Assembly (NCBI GenBank): GCA_016432725.1
Contig: JACJDG010000003.1
Location: forward strand, 2,418,001-2,482,000
Origin: Streptomyces sp. DHE7-1
Lineage (GTDB): Bacteria; Actinomycetota; Actinomycetes; Streptomycetales; Streptomycetaceae
Direction: 5' to 3'
Length of the DNA: 64,000 bases
The notes beneath the pieces were generated by a model. That model ran no database searches, was not told the DNA's origin, and saw nothing but the letters and a program-made list of their open reading frames with translations. Within the stretch, counting starts at the first letter, position 1; every line of letters begins with the position of its first letter. This document shows positions 18,803 to 28,375 of this stretch, one piece after another. Made by a program: the position numbers and the translations under genes.

Positions 18803-19750
18803 GTGCTCGTACTCGTCGCTCCCGGCCAGGGCGCCCAGACGCCCGGCTTCCTGACCCCCTGGCTCGAACTCCCCGGTGCCGCGGACCGCGTCGCCGCGTG
18901 GTCGGACGCCATCGGCCTCGACCTGGTGCACTACGGCACCCAGGCCGACGCCGACGCCATCCGCGACACCGCGGTGGCCCAGCCGCTGCTGGTCGCCGCC
19001 GGGATCCTGTCCGCCATGGCACTGGGTGACATCTCGGAGATCGCGCCCGGCGCGGTCGCCGGCCACAGCGTGGGCGAGATCACCGCCGCCGCCTTCGCGG
19101 GCGTCCTGGACGACACCGCCGCGCTCGGCCTGGTCCGCCGACGCGGGCTCGCGATGGCCGAGGCCGCCGCGATCACCGAGACCGGCATGTCGGCGCTGCT
19201 CGGCGGTGACCCCGAGACCTCCGTCGCGCACCTGGAGAAGCTGGGCCTGACCCCGGCGAACATCAACGGCGCGGGCCAGATCGTCGCCGCCGGCACGCTG
19301 GAGCAGCTCGCCGCGCTGGCCGAGGACAAGCCCGAGGGTGTCCGCAAGGTCGTCCCGCTGAAGGTGGCCGGCGCCTTCCACACGCGCCACATGGCCCCCG
19401 CCGTCGACGCGCTGGCCGAGGCCGCGGCGCGGCTGGCGCCCGCCGACCCGAAGGTCTCCTACGTCTCCAACAAGGACGGCCGCCAGGTCGCCTCCGGTGC
19501 CGAGGTGCTGGACCGTCTGGTCGGCCAGGTCGCCAACCCGGTGCGCTGGGACCTGTGCATGGAGACGTTCAAGGAGCTGGGCGCCTCCGCGCTCATCGAG
19601 GTGTGCCCCGGCGGCACGCTGACCGGTCTGGCCAAGCGCGCGCTGCCCGGTGTGCGCACGCTCGCCCTGAAGACCCCCGACGACCTCGACGCGGCCCGCG
19701 CGCTCATCGCCGAGACTGCGACACCTGCCGCTGACGCGGCGAGCGCCTGA
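18803..19750 (+). CDS. fabD: Malonyl-CoA:ACP transacylase
   Basis: A 315-residue enzyme starting at GTG 18803 (LVLVAPGQGAQTPGFLTPW); an alternative GTG at 18797 adds two residues. The nucleophile is Ser89 in VAGHSVGEITAAAF, and GAFHTRHM contains the catalytic histidine. It loads malonyl groups from malonyl-CoA onto ACP for type II fatty acid synthesis; in Streptomyces it also serves polyketide synthases. It is the first gene of the fabDHPF operon, with fabH 17 bases downstream. Confidence 0.97.
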   Translation: MLVLVAPGQGAQTPGFLTPWLELPGAADRVAAWSDAIGLDLVHYGTQADADAIRDTAVAQPLLVAAGILSAMALGDISEIAPGAVAGHSVGEITAAAFAGVLDDTAALGLVRRRGLAMAEAAAITETGMSALLGGDPETSVAHLEKLGLTPANINGAGQIVAAGTLEQLAALAEDKPEGVRKVVPLKVAGAFHTRHMAPAVDALAEAAARLAPADPKVSYVSNKDGRQVASGAEVLDRLVGQVANPVRWDLCMETFKELGASALIEVCPGGTLTGLAKRALPGVRTLALKTPDDLDAARALIAETATPAADAASA

Positions 19751-19767
19751 CAAGGAGCCCAAGACCC

Positions 19768-20798
19768 ATGTCGAAGATCAAGCCCAGCAAGGGCGCCCCG
19801 TACGCGCGCATCCTCGGCGTCGGCGGCTACCGGCCGACCCGCGTGGTGCCCAACGAGGTGATCCTGGAGAGGATCGACTCGTCCGACGAGTGGATCCGTT
19901 CGCGCTCCGGCATCGAGACCCGGCACTGGGCGGGCCCCGAGGAGACGGTCGCCGCGATGTCCGTCGAGGCGGCCGGCAAGGCGATCGCCGACTCCGGCAT
20001 CGACGCCGAGCAGATCGGCGCCGTGGTCGTCTCGACCGTCTCGCACTTCAGCCAGACCCCGGCTGTCGCCACCGAGATCGCCGACAAGCTCGGCACGAAC
20101 AAGGCCGCCGCCTTCGACATCTCGGCCGGCTGCGCGGGCTTCGGCTACGGCCTGACCCTCGCCAAGGGCATGGTGGTGGAAGGTTCCGCCGAGTACGTGC
20201 TCGTCATCGGTGTGGAGCGGCTGAGCGATCTCACCGACCTGGAGGACCGGGCCACGGCCTTCCTGTTCGGCGACGGCGCCGGCGCGGTCGTCGTCGGACC
20301 CTCGCAGGAGCCGGCCATCGGCCCGACCGTGTGGGGCTCCGAGGGCGACAAGGCGGGCACCATCAAGCAGACGGTCTCCTGGGACCGTTTCCGGGTCGGC
20401 GACCTCGCCGAGCTGCCCCTCGACAGGGAGGGCAACGTCAAGTTCCCTGCGATCACGCAGGAGGGCCAGGCGGTGTTCCGCTGGGCCGTGTTCGAGATGG
20501 CGAAGGTCGCCCAGCAGGCGCTGGACGCGGCCGGAATCAGCCCGGACGACCTGGACGTCTTCATCCCGCACCAGGCCAACGTGCGGATCATCGACTCGAT
20601 GGTGAAGACGCTGAAGCTGCCGGAGCACGTCACGGTCGCCCGTGACATCCGTACCACCGGCAACACCTCGGCCGCCTCGATCCCGCTCGCGATGGAGCGG
20701 CTCCTGGCCACCGGGAGGCGAAGAGCGGCGACACCGCGCTCGTCATCGGATTCGGGGCGGGTCTCGTCTACGCCGCCACGGTCGTTACCCTCCCCTAG
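19768..20798 (+). CDS. fabH: 3-oxoacyl-ACP synthase III, KASIII (apparent frameshift near the end)
   Basis: The catalytic triad is Cys122 (DISAGCAGFGYG), His268 (FIPHQAN) and Asn299 (TTGNTSAAS). AAGGAG precedes the ATG. After LLATG the frame fails: as written the protein would run on to 20877 with an unrelated tail. Adding one G to the GGG at 20713-20715 restores EAKSGDTALVIGFGAGLVYA and a stop at 20798, giving a normal 343 residues. KASIII condenses an acyl-CoA starter (branched in Streptomyces) with malonyl-ACP. The gene is expected to be essential, so the lesion is very probably a sequence error. Confidence 0.95.
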
Positions 20799-20803
20799 GC
20801 ACT

Positions 20804-20830
20804 CCGTGCCGGATCTTGCGTCCGGCACGG
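20804..20830 (+). other. fabH-acpP intercistronic hairpin
   Basis: CCGTGCCGGA, loop TCTTGCG, TCCGGCACGG forms a perfect 10-bp stem starting 6 bases after the restored fabH stop. No T tract follows. It may partly terminate or protect the mRNA 3' or 5' end, allowing acpP to be expressed at a different level from fabH. Confidence 0.6.
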
Positions 20831-20878
20831 TGCAAACTGCCACAAACCGTCTGGATTATCGAAGAAGGAGCGCCTGAC

Positions 20879-21127
20879 ATGGCCGCCACTCAGGAAGAGA
20901 TCGTCGCCGGTCTCGCCGAGATCGTGAACGAGATCGCCGGGATCCCCACCGAGGACGTCCAGCTGGACAAGTCCTTCACCGACGACCTGGACGTCGACTC
21001 GCTGTCCATGGTCGAGGTCGTCGTCGCCGCCGAGGAGCGCTTCGACGTGAAGATCCCGGACGAGGACGTCAAGAACCTCAAGACCGTTGGTGACGCCACC
21101 AACTACATCCTCAAGCACCAGGCCTGA
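20879..21127 (+). CDS. acpP: Acyl carrier protein
   Basis: An 82-residue acidic ACP. Ser41 in DDLDVDSLSMVEVV is the phosphopantetheine attachment site. AAGGAG stands 7 bases before the ATG, the strongest ribosome-binding site of the operon, as expected for a very abundant protein. It carries growing acyl chains for FabD, FabH and FabF. It is flanked by hairpins on both sides. Confidence 0.98.
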   Translation: MAATQEEIVAGLAEIVNEIAGIPTEDVQLDKSFTDDLDVDSLSMVEVVVAAEERFDVKIPDEDVKNLKTVGDATNYILKHQA

Positions 21128-21159
21128 GTCTTTTCTTAGGCCGTCAGGCTGCTAGGCCC

Positions 21160-21177
21160 CGCCACCCGGCGGTGGCG
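21160..21177 (+). other. acpP-fabF intercistronic hairpin
   Basis: CGCCACC-CGGC-GGTGGCG is a perfect 7-bp stem with a 4-base loop, 32 bases after the acpP stop and 37 bases before fabF. No T run follows, so it is more likely an mRNA-stabilising or attenuating hairpin than a full terminator. Confidence 0.55.
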
Positions 21178-21214
21178 CCGTCGAATCCCGTTTTCCGTTG
21201 GAGAAAGAATTCCC

Positions 21215-22477
21215 GTGAGCCCGACCAATCGCACCGTGGTCGTCACCGGTATCGGCGCAACCACACCGCTGGGTGGCGACGCAGCCTCGTTCTGGGAGGC
21301 CCTGATCGCCGGCAAGTCCGGTGTCGGCCCGCTCGAGCAGGAGTGGGCTGCCGAGCTGCCGGTCCGCATCGCCGCGCAGATCGCCGTCGAGCCCGGCGAG
21401 ATCATCCCCCGCCCGCAGGCCCGCAAGCTGGACCGGTCCGCGCAGTTCGCGCTGATCGCCGCTCAGGAGGCCTGGAAGGACGCCGGTTTCACCGCCAAGG
21501 CCGGTGAGGACGCGTCCGTCAACCCCGACCGTCTCGGTGCGGTCGTCGCCTCCGGCATCGGCGGCGTGACGACGCTCCTGGACCAGTACGACGTGCTCAA
21601 GGAGAAGGGCGTTCGCCGCGTCTCCCCGCACACCGTGCCGATGCTGATGCCCAACTCCCCGGCGGCCAACGTCGGTATCGAGCTGGGTGCCCGCGCCGGT
21701 GTGCACACCCCCGTGTCGGCCTGCGCCTCCGGCGCGGAGGCCATCGGGTACGCGATCGAGATGATCCGCACCGGCCGTGCGGACGTGGTCGTGGCCGGTG
21801 GTACCGAGGCCGCCATCCACCCGCTTCCCATCGCCGCCTTCGGCAACATGATGGCGATGTCCAAGAACAACGACGACCCCGAGGGCGCGTCGCGTCCGTA
21901 CGACGCGGGCCGTGACGGCTTCGTGCTCGGCGAGGGCGCCGGTGTGATCATCCTGGAGTCCGAGGAGCACGCGAAGGCCCGCGGCGCCCGGATCTACGTC
22001 GAGGCGGTCGGCCAGGGCATCTCCGCCGACGGCCACCACATCACGCAGCCGGAGCCGTCCGGCAACGGCATCGCGCACGCGCTGCAGAACCTGCTCGACA
22101 ACACGGACCTGAAGCCGGCCGAGATCGTGCACGTGAACGCGCACGCCACCTCGACGCCGCAGGGCGACGTCGCGGAGATCAAGGCGCTGCGCAAGGTGTT
22201 CGGCGACGACGTCGACCACATGGCCATCTCCGCCACCAAGTCGATGACGGGTCACCTGCTCGGCGGCGCGGGCGGTATCGAGACCGTGGCGTCGATCCTG
22301 GCGCTGGTGAACCGTACGGCTCCGCCGACCATCAACGTGTCGAACCTCGACCCCGAGGTCAACGCGGACGTGGTGACCGGTGAGGCCCGCGAGCTGCCCG
22401 AGGGCCGGATCGCCGTGCTGAACGACTCGTTCGGCTTCGGCGGGCACAACGTGGTCCTGGCCTTCCGGACCGTCTGA
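21215..22477 (+). CDS. fabF: 3-oxoacyl-ACP synthase II
   Basis: A 420-residue KASII starting at GTG 21215 (SPTNRTVVVTGIGATTPLGG). The active-site Cys170 lies in VSACASGAEAIGYA, and the two catalytic histidines in VNAHATSTPQGD and KSMTGHLLGGAGG. It elongates acyl-ACP chains with malonyl-ACP. It is the last gene of the operon and is followed by a strong terminator. Confidence 0.97.
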   Translation: MSPTNRTVVVTGIGATTPLGGDAASFWEALIAGKSGVGPLEQEWAAELPVRIAAQIAVEPGEIIPRPQARKLDRSAQFALIAAQEAWKDAGFTAKAGEDASVNPDRLGAVVASGIGGVTTLLDQYDVLKEKGVRRVSPHTVPMLMPNSPAANVGIELGARAGVHTPVSACASGAEAIGYAIEMIRTGRADVVVAGGTEAAIHPLPIAAFGNMMAMSKNNDDPEGASRPYDAGRDGFVLGEGAGVIILESEEHAKARGARIYVEAVGQGISADGHHITQPEPSGNGIAHALQNLLDNTDLKPAEIVHVNAHATSTPQGDVAEIKALRKVFGDDVDHMAISATKSMTGHLLGGAGGIETVASILALVNRTAPPTINVSNLDPEVNADVVTGEARELPEGRIAVLNDSFGFGGHNVVLAFRTV

Positions 22478-22490
22478 GCGCACACGTGAG

Positions 22491-22519
22491 GAGCCCCCAC
22501 CGGCCGGTGGGGCTCTTTC
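22491..22519 (+). terminator. Terminator of the fab operon
   Basis: GAGCCCCCACCGGCCGGTGGGGCTC forms a long GC stem 13 bases after the fabF stop and is followed by TTTC. It separates the operon from the convergent DUF3145 gene. Confidence 0.8.
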
Positions 22520-22587
22520 GTGTGTCTGGCGGGGTCCTTCGGCGTGTCCCGGAACTCCCGCGTGGTCCGCGCGGGTCCCGGAAGGGC

Positions 22588-23082
22588 TCAGACCACCTGG
22601 TGCAGCCAGCGCACCGGTGCTCCCTCGCCCGCGTAGCGGAACGGCTCCAGCTCGTCGTCCCAGGGCTTTCCGAGGAGCTTGGCGATCTCCGCCTCCAGGT
22701 CGGTCTCCTCGCGCTGGGAACGCGTCAGCGCCGCGCGCAGCCGGTCCTCGGGGATGAGGATGTCGCCGTGGATGCCGGTGACCGCGTGGAAGATGCCGAG
22801 GTCGGGGGTGCAGCTGTAGCGCTCGCCCTCGGCGTTGGCGCAGGGCTCGGCGGTGACCTCGAAGCGCAGCAGGTGCCAGCCGCGCAGGGCGGAGGCCAGC
22901 TTGGAGGCGGTACCGGCCTGGCCCTGCCAGGAGAACTCCGAGCGCCAGGTGCCGGGTGCCGCGGGCTGCCGGATCCAGTCGAGGCTGACGCGCGTGCCGA
23001 GCACCCCGGCGACGGCCCACTCGACGTGTGGGCACAGCGCGCGCGGCGCGGAGTGCACGTACAGAACTCCACGTGTCGTCAC
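22588..23082 (-). CDS. DUF3145 family protein
   Basis: The product is 164 residues from GTG 23082, with GGAGG 6 bases upstream (TTRGVLYVHSAPRALCPHVE). Conserved blocks include GTWRSEFSWQGQAGTASKLA, GWHLLRFEVTAEP and KPWDDELEPFRYAGEGAPVR. The family is confined to actinobacteria and has no known function. Its position next to fabF is common in Streptomyces, but it is convergent rather than part of the operon. The longer frame to 23223 has no better start. Confidence 0.88.
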   Translation of the reverse strand: MTTRGVLYVHSAPRALCPHVEWAVAGVLGTRVSLDWIRQPAAPGTWRSEFSWQGQAGTASKLASALRGWHLLRFEVTAEPCANAEGERYSCTPDLGIFHAVTGIHGDILIPEDRLRAALTRSQREETDLEAEIAKLLGKPWDDELEPFRYAGEGAPVRWLHQVV

Positions 23083-23338
23083 CGGAACCTCCGGGCAGAG
23101 CGGGACATCTTGCGGACTGGCGGGGCGGCCAGGCGCGACGGCCGCGTTGATGGCGAGGCTACCCTGCGGCGGGGCAAGGAGTGTGACGTACCGTCGGTCC
23201 CGGTGCCAGGAAACCCGTGCCATTCACCCAGGGGGACGCTTGTACGGGGGTGCGGCGTTCCCGGGTCCCCGGTCCGGGAACCCGCGCGCGTTGTCATGGG
23301 AGGGTGCACCGCACCGTCGACCGAGGGGAGCAGCCAGG

Positions 23339-24240
23339 ATGCGCGAGCGAGGCCACCGGGTCCGGGGCGCCGTCGCCGTCATGGCGGCGGCCGTCCTGGC
23401 CCTGACGGGATGTGACGCCTTCGGCGGTGGCGGCGCCGGCGGCAAGAAGGACTCCGGCGCGGCCGCCTCCCGGCCACCGGCCAGGCCGGCGCCGGTGTGG
23501 GACCGCAGCCCGGACTCGATCGCCGCGGTCGGCGACTCCATCACCCGGGGCTTCGACGCGTGCGCCGTGCTCTCCGACTGCCCGGAGGTGTCGTGGGCGA
23601 CGGGCAGCGACGCGGGCGTGGACAGCCTGGCGGTGCGGCTGCTGGGGGCGCGCGGGGCGGCGGAGCACAGCCGCAACTACGCGGTGACCGGCGCCCGGAT
23701 GTCGGACCTGCCGGGGCAGATGGCCGGTGCGATCGCCGGCCGGCCCGAACTGGTGACGGTGATGATCGGCGCGAACGACGCCTGCCGCGCGTCGGTCTCG
23801 GCGATGACCCCGGTGGACGACTTCCGGGCGGACTTCGAGGCCTCGCTGGCCAGGCTGCGCACGGCGCTGCCCAGGACGCAGGTGTACGTGGCGAGCGTGC
23901 CGAACCTGCTGCGGCTGTGGTCCCAGGGCGGACGAACCCGCTGGGCAAGCAGGTGTGGAAGCTGGGCATCTGCCCGTCGATGCTGGCCGAGGCCGACGAC
24001 CTGACCGGCGTGGCCACGCGGCGCCGGGAGAGGGTGCAGCGGCGGGTGGAGGACTACAACGAGGCGCTGCGGGCCGTGTGCGCCAAGGACCGACGCTGCC
24101 GCTTCGACGGGAACGCGGTGTTCGACTTCCGCTTCGGCACCGAGCAGCTCAGCCGCTGGGACTGGTTCCACCCGAGCCGCGACGGGCAGGCACGGCTTGC
24201 CGAGATCGCGTACCGCACTGTCACCGCGCGGAGACCCTGA
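23339..24240 (+). CDS. SGNH/GDSL hydrolase lipoprotein (apparent frameshift)
   Basis: ATG 23339 starts a lipoprotein signal (RERGHRVRGAVAVMAAAVLA) with lipobox LTGC. The SGNH blocks are VGDSITRGF with the catalytic serine, VTGARMSDLPGQ, MIGANDACR, and DWFHPSRDG with the Asp/His pair. After LRLWSQG the frame changes; one base added to the GGG near 23926-23928 gives SQGRTNPLGKQVWKLG and a product of about 300 residues. It is probably an extracytoplasmic esterase or lipase anchored to the membrane. The galM gene starts 14 bases after its stop. Confidence 0.85.
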
Positions 24241-24254
24241 CTAGGGTTTCCCAC

Positions 24255-25226
24255 ATGAGCGAACTTTTCTGCACACTTCCCGACGGCGCGCCGGTGCACC
24301 GCTGGACGCTGGAGCGGGCCGGGGTGCGGGTTCGGGTGCTGTCGTACGGCGGGATCGTGCAGGCGGTCGAGGTTCCGGACCGGGACGGGCGTACGGCCGA
24401 CGTGGTGCTGGGCTTCCCCGGGGTGGAGGGCTACCTGGAGCATCCGGAGCCCTATCTGGGCGCCCTGGTGGGGCGGTACGCCAACCGGATCGCGGGCGGC
24501 CGCTTCGCGCTGGACGGCCGGACGTACGCGCTGCCGGTGAACGACGGGCCCAACTGTCTGCACGGCGGGAAGCGCGGGTTCGACAAGCGGGTGTGGGAGG
24601 CGGAGCCGGCCGGGGACGGCGTCCGGCTGCACCGGGTGAGCCCGGACGGCGAGGAGGGCTTCCCGGGCCGGCTGGAGGTGTCCGTGACGTACACGCTGGA
24701 CGACGCCGGGTCGCTGCGGATCGCCTACGAGGCCGTGGCGGACGCGCCGACGGTGCTCAACCTCACCAACCACTCGTACTGGAACCTGGGCGGTTCCGGT
24801 CCCACGGGCGGTCACGAACTGCGGCTCGCCGCCTCCCGGTTCACCCCGGTGGACGCGGACCTGATCCCCACCGGGGTCCTCCAGGACGTGACCGGGTCCC
24901 GCTTCGACTTCCGCGCGGCGCGCGAGGTCGGTTCCGGCTACGACCACAACTTCGTGCTGGACAAGGGGGTGACGGACGCCGCCGAGGAGGTGGCCGAGCT
25001 GCACGACCCGGTGTCCGGGCGGGTGCTCACGGTGGCCACGACCGAGCCCGGGCTCCAGTTCTACACCGCCGACCACCTGGCCGCGCCCTTCGCTCCCGGC
25101 GAAGGCGTCGCCCTGGAGACCCAGCACTTCCCCGACTCCCCGAACCGCCCGGACTTCCCGGGCACCGTGCTGCGGCCGGGCGAGGTGTTCCGGTCCGAGA
25201 CGGTGTACGGCTTCTCGGCGCGCTGA
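24255..25226 (+). CDS. galM: Aldose 1-epimerase (cytoplasmic)
   Basis: A 323-residue mutarotase without a signal peptide. Substrate- and catalysis-related blocks are GRYANRIAGGRF, NDGPNCLHGGKRGFDKRVWE, NLTNHSYWNLGG with the catalytic His, GYDHNFVLD, and TQHFPDSPN near the catalytic Glu. It interconverts alpha and beta aldoses such as galactose or glucose. A second, Tat-exported paralogue lies at 38297. It is followed by a strong hairpin. Confidence 0.94.
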   Translation: MSELFCTLPDGAPVHRWTLERAGVRVRVLSYGGIVQAVEVPDRDGRTADVVLGFPGVEGYLEHPEPYLGALVGRYANRIAGGRFALDGRTYALPVNDGPNCLHGGKRGFDKRVWEAEPAGDGVRLHRVSPDGEEGFPGRLEVSVTYTLDDAGSLRIAYEAVADAPTVLNLTNHSYWNLGGSGPTGGHELRLAASRFTPVDADLIPTGVLQDVTGSRFDFRAAREVGSGYDHNFVLDKGVTDAAEEVAELHDPVSGRVLTVATTEPGLQFYTADHLAAPFAPGEGVALETQHFPDSPNRPDFPGTVLRPGEVFRSETVYGFSAR

Positions 25227-25236
25227 GAAAGGGACG

Positions 25237-25273
25237 AGCCCCGGTCCGGAGGTCAGGTTTCCGGACCGGGGCT
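25237..25273 (+). terminator. Hairpin terminator after galM
   Basis: AGCCCCGGTCCGGA and TCCGGACCGGGGCT are perfect 14-base arms around a 9-base loop. It starts 10 bases after the galM stop. There is no T tract, which is common for Streptomyces terminators. Confidence 0.75.
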
Positions 25274-25381
25274 GTCCACGGGGGACTCGTCCCGGTCCGA
25301 CGGTAATCGCCACGCCCGCCCGAAGGCCCGCCACGGCCCTCCGCACGGCGATCCCGTACGAACCCTTCACATCCGGCCGTG

Positions 25382-25419
25382 CCGCGGCGGCGCCGCCGTG
25401 CCGCGGCGGCGCCGCCGTG
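25382..25419. repeat. Perfect 19-bp tandem duplication
   Basis: CCGCGGCGGCGCCGCCGTG occurs twice head to tail in the gap between galM and the EI24 gene. Each unit contains the self-complementary CGGCGGCGCCGCCG. No function is evident. Confidence 0.7.
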
Positions 25420-25450
25420 CCCGGCGCTCCGGCGGGCGCGGGGGCCGGGT

Positions 25451-26242
25451 TCAGGAGGGGATCGGTTCGTCCGCCTCGGCGCGGGTGCCGTCGGTGGTCT
25501 CCTCACCCAGGAGGTCGCGGGCCAGCAGGGTGGCGCCGGCCACCGCGCCCGGCATCAGGAAGACCGCGACGAACGGGAGCAGGAAGGACAGGCCGAGCGG
25601 GGTGCCGAAGCCCCAGACCAGGGTCTTGCGGGAGCGGAGCAGGGTGAGGCGGGCACGCAGGTCCACGCCGCGGCGCTGGAGGGCGATGGCGGTCAGTTCC
25701 TCGGTGAGGAAGAAGCCGGTGACGAAGAAGCCGATCACCGGGACGACCGTCTGGCCGACGAGGGGCAGGAAGCCGGCGGCGAAGAGCAGCACGCCCCACA
25801 GCAGCGCCCGGACCAGGATGCGCAGGCTGTCCCGGGCCGAGATCCACAGCTCGCGCCAGAGCGGCAGGCCCGACTCCGGTGCCGTGCCGTCGGGCGAGGC
25901 GTCCTCGTCGACCTTCTCCGAGAGGCTGTCGTAGAAGGGCTGGCCGATCAGCAGGGTCAGGGCCGTGAAGGTGAGGACGGCCAGCAGCAGGCCCAGGGCG
26001 AACAGGACGGCCGTCAGGAAGCCCCGGAACAGGCCCTGCCAGGGGCTCCCCCAGCCGTCCGCGAACGGGGTGGCCCAGGCGACCCCGTCCTCGCCCCACA
26101 CGGCGAGCACGACCAGCGCCGCCGCGTAGAGGACCAGCGTGATCAGGCCCGGCAGCAGGCCGAAGCCGTACTGGCGGCCGTGCCGGGCGACCCAGCGCTG
26201 GCCCGCCACGAGATAACCGAAACCCACCCCGAGATCGCGCAT
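25451..26242 (-). CDS. EI24 domain (CysZ-like) membrane protein
   Basis: The product is 263 residues with about six hydrophobic segments (YGFGLLPGLITLVLYAAALV and GFLTAVLFALGLLLAVLTFT among them). The IGQPFYDSLSEKVD block is characteristic of EI24/CysZ proteins. CysZ transports sulfate in some bacteria, but the actinobacterial EI24 proteins are not assigned. It is 20 bases downstream of marR on the same strand and may share its transcript. Confidence 0.85.
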   Translation of the reverse strand: MRDLGVGFGYLVAGQRWVARHGRQYGFGLLPGLITLVLYAAALVVLAVWGEDGVAWATPFADGWGSPWQGLFRGFLTAVLFALGLLLAVLTFTALTLLIGQPFYDSLSEKVDEDASPDGTAPESGLPLWRELWISARDSLRILVRALLWGVLLFAAGFLPLVGQTVVPVIGFFVTGFFLTEELTAIALQRRGVDLRARLTLLRSRKTLVWGFGTPLGLSFLLPFVAVFLMPGAVAGATLLARDLLGEETTDGTRAEADEPIPS

Positions 26243-26262
26243 GGCGAAGACTTTACTAAGTC

Positions 26263-26700
26263 TCAGGCGCCCAGCATCCGCCGCAGCAGGTCCCGCAGGG
26301 ACCGGCGCTCCTCGTCGGAGAGCCCGGCGAGGGGCTCACGCGCGAAACGCAGGCCCTCGCGCAGGTCACGGGCGACCCGGCGGCCCTCGTCGGTGGCGGC
26401 GGCCAGCTTCACCCGGCGGTCCGCCGGGTCGGGACGGCGCTCCGCCAGCCCCCGGGACTCCAGCCGGTCGACTATCCCGGTCACGTTCGACGGCTCACAC
26501 TTGAGCTTGTGGGCGAGCTTGCGCATCGGCAGCGGCTCCAGCGACAGCAGGCTGAGCAGGCGTGCCTGGGGGCCGGTCAGCGCGTGTGCGGCCGCCGCCT
26601 CCTCGTAGTCCGCGTAGAAGCGGGCCACGACGTCCCCGATCAGCTCGACGACCTCCATGGTCAGCTCGTCGGGGCGGCGGGTGTTCGGTGGTGTGGCCAT
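26263..26700 (-). CDS. MarR family transcriptional regulator
   Basis: A 145-residue MarR protein. The winged helix-turn-helix is PMRKLAHKLKCEPSNVTGIV and DRLESRGLAERRPDPADRRV. Its only cysteine lies inside the recognition region, so it lacks the N-terminal sensing cysteine of OhrR. It is divergent from an NADP-dependent oxidoreductase, and palindromes suited to a MarR dimer lie between them, so it probably represses that gene. Confidence 0.92.
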   Translation of the reverse strand: MATPPNTRRPDELTMEVVELIGDVVARFYADYEEAAAAHALTGPQARLLSLLSLEPLPMRKLAHKLKCEPSNVTGIVDRLESRGLAERRPDPADRRVKLAAATDEGRRVARDLREGLRFAREPLAGLSDEERRSLRDLLRRMLGA

Positions 26701-26722
26701 GCCGTCCAGGATACCGGGTTAC

Positions 26723-26768
26723 TTGACATCATGAAATATTCAGGCCCATTGTTGTTTCAGGTACTGAA
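26723..26768. promoter_or_regulatory. MarR operator candidates and promoter
   Basis: Two palindromes lie between marR and the oxidoreductase gene: TGAAATATTCA (26732-26742) and TTCAG-GTA-CTGAA (26756-26768). They share the half-site TTCA/TGAA and their centres are 25 bases apart. TTGACA at 26723-26728 is a probable -35 box for the plus-strand gene. Confidence 0.55.
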
Positions 26769-26776
26769 GTAAATGA

Positions 26777-27786
<1,010 letters not shown>

Positions 27787-27883
27787 CCCTGGCTCGGGCT
27801 TTCCGGCATGCGGTAACTTCATTCCGAAATCCGTCGTCGATCGTGGGCGCGAGTCGCGGCGGACCGAGGAGGAGGACAACCGC

Positions 27884-28306
27884 ATGCCCATTCAGCAGTC
27901 CGACGTCCTGTACACGGCCGTCGCCACCGCCGAGAACGGCCGCGACGGCCGCGTCGCCACCGACGACGGGAAGCTCGACGTCGTCGTGAACCCGCCGAAG
28001 GAGATGGGCGGCAGCGGCGCCGGCACCAACCCGGAGCAGCTGTTCGCCGCCGGGTACAGCGCCTGCTTCCAGGGCGCGCTCGGCGTGGTCGCCCGGCAGG
28101 AGGGCGCCGACGTCTCCGGTTCGACCGTCACCGCCAGGGTGGGGATCGGCCGGAACGAGGACGGCTTCGGGATCGTCGTGGAGATCTCCGCGGACATCCC
28201 GAACGCCGACGCGGCCACCGCGCGGGCGCTGCTCGAGAAGGCGCACCAGGTGTGCCCCTACTCGAAGGCGACCCGCGGCGACGTCACCGTGACGCTGGCC
28301 CGGTAG
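27884..28306 (+). CDS. ohr: Organic hydroperoxide resistance protein, Ohr/OsmC family
   Basis: A 140-residue Ohr. The two redox cysteines are in AAGYSACFQGALG and HQVCPYSKATRG. The length and the NPEQLFAAGYSACF block separate Ohr from general OsmC. It reduces organic peroxides with lipoylated-protein-derived electrons. It lies 97 bases after the oxidoreductase, and the nearby MarR may sense a related stress though it is not a classic OhrR. Confidence 0.93.
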   Translation: MPIQQSDVLYTAVATAENGRDGRVATDDGKLDVVVNPPKEMGGSGAGTNPEQLFAAGYSACFQGALGVVARQEGADVSGSTVTARVGIGRNEDGFGIVVEISADIPNADAATARALLEKAHQVCPYSKATRGDVTVTLAR

Positions 28307-28320
28307 CGGTCGTTGCGCAC

Positions 28321-28361
28321 GACGGCGGCCGCGTCCTTGGACGTGGGACGCGGCCGCCGTC
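28321..28361. terminator. Bidirectional terminator between ohr and serine hydrolase
   Basis: GACGGCGGCCGCGTCC and GGACGCGGCCGCCGTC are perfect 16-base arms around a 9-base loop. The hairpin fills the gap between two convergent genes. Confidence 0.8.
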
Positions 28362-28375
28362 CGTCGTACGCCGTC

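Noticed and set aside
17509..22477. Type II polyketide synthase cluster
   Set aside because: fasR-fabD-fabH-acpP-fabF is the primary fatty acid operon; no chain-length factor, ketoreductase or cyclase genes are present.
26263..26700. MarR gene as OhrR
   Set aside because: The N-terminal sensing cysteine of OhrR is absent; its only cysteine is in the DNA-binding region.
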